6,270 nucleotides of DNA. Origin: Verrucomicrobiota bacterium (GTDB lineage: Bacteria > Verrucomicrobiota > Lentisphaeria > Oligosphaerales > Oligosphaeraceae). The stretch covers positions 1 to 6,270 of the forward strand of contig JAKLHU010000141.1 of NCBI GenBank assembly GCA_022709995.1, in the 5' to 3' direction. The translations under genes were made by a program, and so were the position numbers. The first letter of the stretch is position 1. Every line of letters begins with the position of its first letter. Below, in pieces: positions 1 through 6,270 of the stretch. The notes below the pieces were generated by a model, which did not search any database, was not told the origin of the DNA, and saw nothing but the letters and a program-made list of their open reading frames with translations.

Positions 1-50
1 TCGGTATCGACATTGTCGCCGTAGCGGATGACTTTTCCGGTGATTTTCAT
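1..50 (-). CDS. leuD: 3-isopropylmalate dehydratase small subunit, archaeal-type LeuD (N-terminus only, cut by the window edge)
   Basis: Only the first 16 codons are present, reading MKITGKVIRYGDNVDT on the minus strand. The YGDNVDTD-type motif is characteristic of the N-terminus of small aconitase-family subunits (LeuD, and the related HacB and DmdB). The ATG at 50-48 follows an AAGAGGA ribosome binding site (62-56) with a 5-base spacer. The leuC stop codon lies 23 bases upstream, so the two subunit genes are adjacent and probably co-translated. Known role: LeuD is the swivelling domain that closes over the iron-sulfur active site of LeuC. The complex isomerises 2-isopropylmalate to 3-isopropylmalate and, in citramalate-pathway organisms, citramalate to 3-methylmalate. 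Substrate specificity cannot be judged from this fragment; the LeuD assignment rests on the motif and the neighbouring leuC. Confidence 0.88.
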   Translation of the reverse strand, partial: MKITGKVIRYGDNVDT

Positions 51-73
51 GATCGTCCTCTTCGAGATGGGGA

Positions 74-1333
74 TTAGATGGTGGCCGGGTCGGTGATGAC
101 GCCGGTCAGGGCGGAGGCGGCGGCGACTTCCGGGCTGGCCAGGTAGACTTCGCTTTCCGGGTGGCCCATGCGGCCGACGAAGTTCCGGTTGGTGGTGGCC
201 ACGGCCCGTTCGCCCTTGGCCAGGATGCCCATGTGCCCGCCCAGGCAGGGTCCGCACGTCGGCGTCGACACCGCGCAGCCGGCGTTGACGAAGATGTCGA
301 ACAGGCCCAGGTGCATGGCGTCGAGGTAGATTTTCTGGGTGGCCGGGATGATGATGGTCCGCACCCGCGGATGGACTTTGCGGCCTTTGAGGAGTTCGGC
401 GGCGACCACCAGGTCGGACAGGCGGCCGTTGGTGCACGAGCCGATGACGACCTGGTCGATCGGAATCTGGGGGATCTGGTCAAAGGTCCTGGTGTTGGAG
501 GGCAGGTGCGGGAAGGCGACGGTCGAGCGGATGGCGGCCAGGTCGATGTCGAACACGCGTTCGTAGTCGGCGCCGGCGTCGGCCGCGTAGATGACCGGTT
601 TCCGGGTGGAATGTTCGTTGATGTACTTCAAGGTCACCTGGTCGACCGGGAAGATGCCGTTTTTGCCGCCGGCCTCGATGGCCATGTTGCAGATGCAGAG
701 GCGGTCGTCGATGGTGAGGGCGGCGACGCCGTCGCCGCCGAATTCCATGGATTGGTACAGGGCTCCGTCGACGCCGATGGCGCCGATGATGTGCAGGATG
801 ACGTCCTTGCCGCTGACCCATTTGGACAGCTTGCCGCGCAGGTTGAACTGGATGGCGCGGGGGACCTTGAACCAGGCCTTGCCCGTCGCCATGCCGAAGG
901 CCATGTCGGTCGAGCCGACGCCGGTGGAGAAGGCGCCCAGGGCGCCGTAGGTGCAGGTGTGGCTGTCGGCGCCGATCACCAGGTCGCCGGCGACGACCAG
1001 GCCTTTTTCGGGAAGCAGCGCGTGTTCGACGCCCATGGCCCCGACGTCATAGAAGTGGGTGATGCCCTTTTCGGTCGCGAAGTCGCGCACCAGCTTGGTC
1101 TGCTCGGCGGCCTTGATGTCCTTGTTGGGCGTGAAATGGTCCATGACCAGGGCGATTTTCTGGCAGTCGAACACGCAGCCGCCCCCGGCCTTGCGGAATT
1201 CGTTGACCGCGACCGGCGCGGTGATGTCATTGGCCAGGGCCAGGTCGATCGCCGCCATGATCAGTTCCCCGGGGCGGACGGATTCGCGCTGGGCATGCGC
1301 CGCCAGGATTTTTTGCGTCATCGTCATGTTCAT
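74..1333 (-). CDS. leuC: 3-isopropylmalate dehydratase large subunit (archaeal-type LeuC, aconitase family)
   Basis: This cytosolic [4Fe-4S] enzyme subunit forms, with LeuD, isopropylmalate isomerase (step two of leucine synthesis). Next to cimA it probably also handles citramalate. From the start chosen here the protein has 419 residues, the usual length of the archaeal-type LeuC family and shorter than the roughly 466-residue E. coli type. Motifs in order: MDHFTPNKD near 64-72, [15 protein letters not shown] near 121-135, GSCTNGR near 298-304, [16 protein letters not shown] near 356-371 and [18 protein letters not shown] near 384-401. The three cluster cysteines (about 300, 360, 363) are all present. 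An in-frame ATG at 1357 would add eight residues, but it has no ribosome binding site and the extension would contain the AAGGAG at 1349-1344. The ATG at 1333, ten bases after that site, is preferred; ATGs at 1327 and 1321 are less likely. Paralogues such as homoaconitase or 2,3-dimethylmalate dehydratase subunits share these motifs, but the context favours LeuC. Confidence 0.95.
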   Translation of the reverse strand: MNMTMTQKILAAHAQRESVRPGELIMAAIDLALANDITAPVAVNEFRKAGGGCVFDCQKIALVMDHFTPNKDIKAAEQTKLVRDFATEKGITHFYDVGAMGVEHALLPEKGLVVAGDLVIGADSHTCTYGALGAFSTGVGSTDMAFGMATGKAWFKVPRAIQFNLRGKLSKWVSGKDVILHIIGAIGVDGALYQSMEFGGDGVAALTIDDRLCICNMAIEAGGKNGIFPVDQVTLKYINEHSTRKPVIYAADAGADYERVFDIDLAAIRSTVAFPHLPSNTRTFDQIPQIPIDQVVIGSCTNGRLSDLVVAAELLKGRKVHPRVRTIIIPATQKIYLDAMHLGLFDIFVNAGCAVSTPTCGPCLGGHMGILAKGERAVATTNRNFVGRMGHPESEVYLASPEVAAASALTGVITDPATI

Positions 1334-1450
1334 CGAAAAACAGCTCCTTGTTTGCATTCTGCGGTCGTTTCCGGCAGCGGGGGCGGCAAGCCGGCTGGCT
1401 TTTCCGGCCGCTTCCGCCCCTGGCGGGCCCAGGTCGGGTCGTGACGGCGG
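1334..1450 (-). other. cimA-leuC intergenic spacer, no terminator recognised
   Basis: This 117-base gap is the longer of the two gaps between leuA and leuC and is strongly GC-rich until the last 40 or so bases before leuC. A small inverted repeat (GTGAC, 4-base loop, GTCAC, at 1441-1454) covers the cimA stop codon. An imperfect GC-rich fold can be drawn around 1378-1408. Neither is followed by a T run in the direction of transcription, so neither looks like an intrinsic terminator. No convincing -35/-10 pair, T-box sequence or leader peptide was found. Read-through from cimA into leuC is the simplest reading. Confidence 0.5.
1344..1349 (-). promoter_or_regulatory. Ribosome binding site that sets the leuC start
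   Basis: AAGGAG on the minus strand, with ten bases between it and the ATG at 1333-1331. It lies inside the extra eight codons that a start at 1357 would create, and the ATG at 1357 has no purine-rich site in front of it. This supports the shorter, 419-residue LeuC. Confidence 0.75.
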
Positions 1451-3013
<1,563 letters not shown>

Positions 3014-3017
3014 GGAG

Positions 3018-3023
3018 TCCTTT
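3018..3023 (-). promoter_or_regulatory. cimA ribosome binding site overlapping the leuA stop codon
   Basis: AAAGGA on the minus strand; its first A is the last base of the leuA TGA (3025-3023), and four bases separate it from the cimA ATG. Ribosomes ending leuA would sit on the cimA initiation site, a common arrangement for translational coupling. That coupling occurs here is inferred, not shown. Confidence 0.65.
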
Positions 3024-4522
3024 CAGAGCAGCCGGTTGAGGCCATTGATGTAGGCCATGATGCTGGATTCGATGATGTCGGTGGACAGGCCGCGGCCGGT
3101 GACGGTCTTCTCGCCGCTCTTGATGCGCACGATGACTTCGCCGAGGGCGTCGTTGCCTTCGGTGACCGAGAAGATGGCGTAGTCGTCGAGGACATGCGGC
3201 GGGGCCTTGATGAGCATGTCGATGGCTTTGTAGGCCGCATCAATCGGGCCGTCGCCAATGGCGACGGCTTCCACCAGCTTTTCGCCGTCCTGCAGGCGGA
3301 CGACGGCGTTGGAGGTGACGTAGTTGCCACAGTTGACCGTGAAGCGGTCGAGCTTGTAGCCGTTTTCGATGTCCTGGGTTTTCTTGCTGACCAGGGCTTC
3401 GAGGTCGTTGTCATTGATGCTCCGTTTCTTGTCGGCCAGCAGCTTGAAGCGTTCCATCAGGTCGTCGAGCTCCGCCTTGTTCAGTTCGTGGCCCATTTCA
3501 TTCAGCCGTTTTTCGATGGCGTGGCGGCCGCTGTGCTTGCCGAAGACCATCTGGTTCTGGAGCAGTCCGATCGACTGCGGGGTCATGATCTCATACGTCT
3601 CCCGGTTGGCCAACACGCCATGCTGGTGGATGCCGGCCTCGTGGGCGAAGGCGTTGGCTCCGACGATCGCCTTGTTGATCGGTATGGGCAGGCCGAGGAT
3701 GTTGTAGACCAGCTTGCTGGTCGACGAGATCCTGGTCGTGTCAACGCCGGTCAGGCACTGGTAGAAATTCTTCCTGGTGTGGATGCCCATGACGATTTCC
3801 TCCATGGCGGCGTTGCCGGCGCGTTCGCCGAGGCCGTTGATGGTGCATTCGACCTGGTCGGCGCCGGCGCTGACGGCGGCGAGGGAGTTGGCGGCGGCCA
3901 TCCCGAGGTCGTTGTGGCAGTGCACGGACAAGATGACGTTCTCGATGCCGCGGACGTGGTTGCGCAGGTAGGTGATCAGATCGACCATTTCCATCGGCGT
4001 GGTGTAGCCGACGGTGTCGGGGATGTTGATGACCGTGGCGCCGGCGGCGATCGCCGTCGCCGTCGCCTTGACCAGGAAGTCACGCTCGCTGCGGCAGGCG
4101 TCCTCGGCCGAGAATTCAATGTCGGACATTTTGGTTTTGGCGTAGCGGACCATGTCGCCGATGGTCTGGAGGACTTTTTCCGGCGCCATCTTCAGTTTGT
4201 ACTCCATGTGGATGGGCGAGGTCGCCATGAAGGTGTGGATGCGCGGCGACTGGGCGTGTTTCAGCGCCTCGTAGGCCATGTCAATGTCTTTGGGGACGGC
4301 GCGGGCCAGGCTGCAGACCGTGCTTTCCTTGAGCTGGGCCGCGACTTTGCTGACGGCATCGAAGTCGCCTTGCGAGGACACGGCGAAGCCGGCCTCGATG
4401 ACGTCGACGTGCATCTTTTCCAGGGCCATCGCGATTTCCAGTTTCTCGGTGATGTGCATGCTGCAGCCGGGAGACTGCTCGCCATCCCGCAGCGTGGTGT
4501 CGAATATCTTGATCTTGCGCAT
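3023..4522 (-). CDS. leuA: 2-isopropylmalate synthase (LeuA)
   Basis: LeuA condenses 2-ketoisovalerate with acetyl-CoA to give 2-isopropylmalate, the committed step of leucine synthesis, in the cytosol. The 499-residue length matches the usual bacterial short form (about 500-520). Catalytic barrel motifs in order are [12 protein letters not shown] (8-19), [10 protein letters not shown] (137-146), [11 protein letters not shown] (166-176), HCHNDLGMA (201-209) and [10 protein letters not shown] (229-238). The expected metal ligands D8, H201, H203 and N237 are in place. The linker has [12 protein letters not shown] (291-302) and FGKHSGRHA (327-335), both typical of LeuA. The C-terminal allosteric domain spans about 390-499, with GDGPIDAA (423-430) and [12 protein letters not shown] (476-487); in the family this domain binds leucine for feedback inhibition. 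The ATG at 4522 has an AAAGGA site (4535-4530) with a 7-base spacer. It is the first gene after the 169-base gap below ilvD, so an internal promoter is possible. It and the adjoining cimA are tandem paralogues. Confidence 0.97.
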   Translation of the reverse strand: MRKIKIFDTTLRDGEQSPGCSMHITEKLEIAMALEKMHVDVIEAGFAVSSQGDFDAVSKVAAQLKESTVCSLARAVPKDIDMAYEALKHAQSPRIHTFMATSPIHMEYKLKMAPEKVLQTIGDMVRYAKTKMSDIEFSAEDACRSERDFLVKATATAIAAGATVINIPDTVGYTTPMEMVDLITYLRNHVRGIENVILSVHCHNDLGMAAANSLAAVSAGADQVECTINGLGERAGNAAMEEIVMGIHTRKNFYQCLTGVDTTRISSTSKLVYNILGLPIPINKAIVGANAFAHEAGIHQHGVLANRETYEIMTPQSIGLLQNQMVFGKHSGRHAIEKRLNEMGHELNKAELDDLMERFKLLADKKRSINDNDLEALVSKKTQDIENGYKLDRFTVNCGNYVTSNAVVRLQDGEKLVEAVAIGDGPIDAAYKAIDMLIKAPPHVLDDYAIFSVTEGNDALGEVIVRIKSGEKTVTGRGLSTDIIESSIMAYINGLNRLL

Positions 4523-4691
4523 GGTGGAATCCTTTGCTCTCTATAATGATATGGTGAAATGATTGTATGGTATGGACGGGGCGGGCGGCGCGCACCGGGG
4601 CGGAAGCGCGACCAAAGGCGTTCGGGCGGTTTTGGTTTGTCTCTATCGGTTCCGTCGCGGCGGTTGGCGCCGCGGCGGGGAGCATTTCACG
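4523..4691 (-). other. ilvD-leuA intergenic spacer, possible internal promoter or regulatory leader
   Basis: This is the longest non-coding stretch in the window (169 bases). The ilvD side is very GC-rich and includes a perfect hairpin. The last 45 or so bases before leuA are clearly AT-richer than the rest of the window. They contain a minus-strand TATCAT (4551-4546), five of six matches to a sigma-70 -10 box, but no good -35 hexamer at the right spacing, so the promoter is only a possibility. No T-box anticodon-box sequence was seen. The reading frame through the gap has no run of Leu, Ile or Val codons of the kind expected of an attenuator leader peptide. No T run follows the hairpin, so a Rho-independent terminator is not supported. 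Confidence 0.4.
4656..4674. other. Perfect GC hairpin 18 bases after the ilvD stop
   Basis: A 7-bp perfect inverted repeat, CGCGGCG and CGCCGCG, flanks a 5-base loop. On the transcribed minus strand it forms 18 bases past the ilvD TGA and is followed by mixed sequence rather than a U run. It could stabilise the 3' end of an ilvD message, slow transcription, or be a chance product of the high GC content. Confidence 0.45.
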
Positions 4692-6270
4692 TCAATCCTT
4701 GAAGGCGGCGCCCTGGTCGGCGGAGAGGACGTTGCGGGCGTAGCGCTTCAGGTAGCCGCTGAGGCCTTCCTGGACTCGTAGTTTCATGTTCCGGCGGCGT
4801 TTTTCCCATTCGCCGTCCGGCAGGACTGCGTTGAGGGCGTAGTTGTTGATGTCGATGTCGATGGCGTCGCCGTCCTTCAGGTAGGCGATGGGGCCGCCGG
4901 CCTGGGCTTCCGGGGAGATGTGGCCGATGGCGGCGCCGCGGGTGGCGCCGGAGAAGCGGCCGTCGGTCAGCAGGGCGACCTTGTCGTCCAGGCCCATGCC
5001 GGCGATGGCCGAGGTCGGCCCGAGCATCTCGCGCATGCCGGGGCCGCCGCAGGGGCCTTCGTAGCGGATGACGACGACGTCGCCGGCCTTGATCTGGCCG
5101 CCGAAGATGGCCGTGACCGCGTCCTCCTCGGTGTCGAAAATACGGGCCGTGCCGCGGAAATGCAGCATTTTCTCGGTGACGGCGCTGCGTTTGACGACGG
5201 CGCCGTTGGGGGCGAGATTGCCGAACAGGATGGCCAGGCCGCCGCTGGCGGAGTACGGCTCGGCCAGGGACCGGATGACGCCGCGGCCGCGCCGGCCCGC
5301 GGTCTGCAGGTTCGCCGCGACGGTCTGGCCGGTGGCGGTCATGCAGGCGCCGTCGAGCAGGCCGCCGGCGAGCAGTTCCTTCATGACGCCGTAGACGCCG
5401 CCGTCGGACCACAGGTCCTGCATGTGGTGTCCGCCGGCCGGGGCCAGGCGGCACAAGTTGGGCGTGCCGCGGCTGATCTCGTTCAAAGCCGGCAGCGAGA
5501 AGGGGATGCCGGCCTCGCGGGCGATCGCCGCCAGGTGCAGGACGGTGTTCGAGGAACACCCCAGGGCCATGTCCACGACCATGGCGTTGCGGAACGCCCC
5601 CGGCGTCAGGATGTCGGACACGCGGATGTTCTTCTTGACCAGTTCGAGGATTTTCTCGCCGGCGAGCTTGGCCAGGCGGGTGCGGCCGGCGTAGACAGCC
5701 GGGATGCTGCCGTTGCCTTCCAGTCCGAGGCCGATGGCTTCGGTGAGGCAGTTCATGGAGTTGGCGGTGAACATGCCGGAGCAGGAGCCGCAGGTCGGGC
5801 AGGCCAGTTCTTCCAGGCGGGCCAGGTCGGCCGGGCTGATCTTGCCGGCCTTGACGGCGCCGACGCCTTCGAAGACGCTGTTCAAGTCGAGGCACTTGCC
5901 GTTTTCGCCTTCCGGGAGGCTCAGCATGGGGCCGCCGGAGACGAAGATCGCGGGCAGGTTGAGGCGGGCGGCCGCCATCAGCATTCCCGGCACAATCTTG
6001 TCGCAGTTGGGAATGAAGACGAGGCCGTCAAAGCAGTGGGCGCTGACCATGCATTCGATGCTGTCGGCGATGATTTCCCGTGTGCACAGGGAGTATTTCA
6101 TGCCGCGGTGGCCCATGGCCAGGCCGTCACAGACGCCGATGGTGTTGAATTCAAGCGGAGTCCCGCCGGCGGCCAGCACGCCGTTTTTCACGGCCTGGGC
6201 GATGAGCGGCATGATCGCTTCGCTGATCTCGGAATCCACCTTCTTAAGCAGCGCGACCCGGTCGTCCGGT
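4692..6270 (-). CDS. ilvD: Dihydroxyacid dehydratase (IlvD), 5' end outside the window
   Basis: IlvD dehydrates 2,3-dihydroxyisovalerate and 2,3-dihydroxy-3-methylvalerate to the 2-keto acids of valine and isoleucine; the valine keto acid is also the substrate of LeuA. About 525 residues are visible and the frame is still open at the right edge; family members are about 550-620 long. Numbering from an in-frame GTG at 6239: [12 protein letters not shown] (36-47), [10 protein letters not shown] (77-86, with cluster Cys79 and metal-binding Asp80 and Lys81), [17 protein letters not shown] (147-163, the second cluster-cysteine region), [15 protein letters not shown] (392-406, with Glu404 as likely metal ligand) and [11 protein letters not shown] (425-435, with catalytic Ser430). 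The C-terminus (YLKRYARNV) and stop are normal. Before LIAQAVKNG (12-20) the expected NS/PGH segment is absent, so the N-terminus may be altered. The GTG at 6239 has no well-spaced ribosome binding site and is probably not the true start. The paralogues Edd and sugar-acid dehydratases fit the motifs and operon context less well. Confidence 0.94.
   Translation of the reverse strand, partial: PDDRVALLKKVDSEISEAIMPLIAQAVKNGVLAAGGTPLEFNTIGVCDGLAMGHRGMKYSLCTREIIADSIECMVSAHCFDGLVFIPNCDKIVPGMLMAAARLNLPAIFVSGGPMLSLPEGENGKCLDLNSVFEGVGAVKAGKISPADLARLEELACPTCGSCSGMFTANSMNCLTEAIGLGLEGNGSIPAVYAGRTRLAKLAGEKILELVKKNIRVSDILTPGAFRNAMVVDMALGCSSNTVLHLAAIAREAGIPFSLPALNEISRGTPNLCRLAPAGGHHMQDLWSDGGVYGVMKELLAGGLLDGACMTATGQTVAANLQTAGRRGRGVIRSLAEPYSASGGLAILFGNLAPNGAVVKRSAVTEKMLHFRGTARIFDTEEDAVTAIFGGQIKAGDVVVIRYEGPCGGPGMREMLGPTSAIAGMGLDDKVALLTDGRFSGATRGAAIGHISPEAQAGGPIAYLKDGDAIDIDINNYALNAVLPDGEWEKRRRNMKLRVQEGLSGYLKRYARNVLSADQGAAFKD

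Noticed and set aside
161..1444. A 427-codon open frame on the plus strand
   Set aside because: It is antisense to leuC, with low-complexity Gly/Asp/Val composition; a codon-bias shadow of the real gene.
4542..4547. A perfect TATAAT on the plus strand upstream of leuA
   Set aside because: It has no -35 partner at 16-18 bases and no plus-strand gene downstream; it points antisense across the ilvD end. Probably chance in the AT-rich stretch.
4281..4685. A minus-strand frame starting just after ilvD that could be an attenuator leader peptide
   Set aside because: It has no run of Leu, Ile or Val codons, no clear ribosome binding site, and runs 240 bases into leuA out of frame.
4687..5895. A 402-codon minus-strand frame inside ilvD
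   Set aside because: It is Arg- and Pro-rich and out of frame within ilvD, a typical artefact of GC-rich codons.

Overview
The window holds one minus-strand block of branched-chain amino acid genes from a GC-rich bacterium. In transcription order they are ilvD (5' end beyond the right edge), leuA, cimA, leuC and the first 16 codons of leuD (cut by the left edge). The direction, the short gaps and a purine-rich ribosome binding site before each complete gene point to one co-regulated operon. No RNA gene, mobile element, CRISPR array or phage feature was seen. I found no previously undescribed system; this is core biosynthesis with a few local oddities.

Layout from the right edge: 6270-4692 is ilvD (dihydroxyacid dehydratase). 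4691-4523 is a 169-base spacer with a GC-rich hairpin near its ilvD end and an AT-rich stretch near leuA. 4522-3023 is leuA (2-isopropylmalate synthase). A 9-base gap leads to 3013-1451, cimA ((R)-citramalate synthase). 1450-1334 is a 117-base spacer. 1333-74 is leuC (isopropylmalate/citramalate isomerase large subunit, archaeal-type). A 23-base gap leads to leuD at 50-1 (small subunit, N-terminus only).

How the genes fit together: CimA condenses pyruvate with acetyl-CoA to citramalate, and LeuA condenses 2-ketoisovalerate with acetyl-CoA to 2-isopropylmalate. LeuCD-type isomerases can rearrange both products. IlvD makes 2-ketoisovalerate (for valine, and the substrate of LeuA) and 2-keto-3-methylvalerate (for isoleucine). 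The cluster therefore implies isoleucine synthesis from pyruvate without threonine deaminase, run beside leucine synthesis on shared enzymes. leuB, ilvBN and ilvC are not in the window and may lie outside it.

Organism: GC-rich coding sequence, the archaeal-type LeuC/LeuD and the leuA-cimA pair suggest an anaerobic or environmental bacterium, perhaps of the PVC group (Lentisphaerota/Kiritimatiellota/Verrucomicrobiota) or a deltaproteobacterial-type lineage. This is a low-confidence guess from protein resemblance. The observation most worth a second look is the start of IlvD: the residues before its first recognisable helix do not match the conserved N-terminal segment of the family in any frame.
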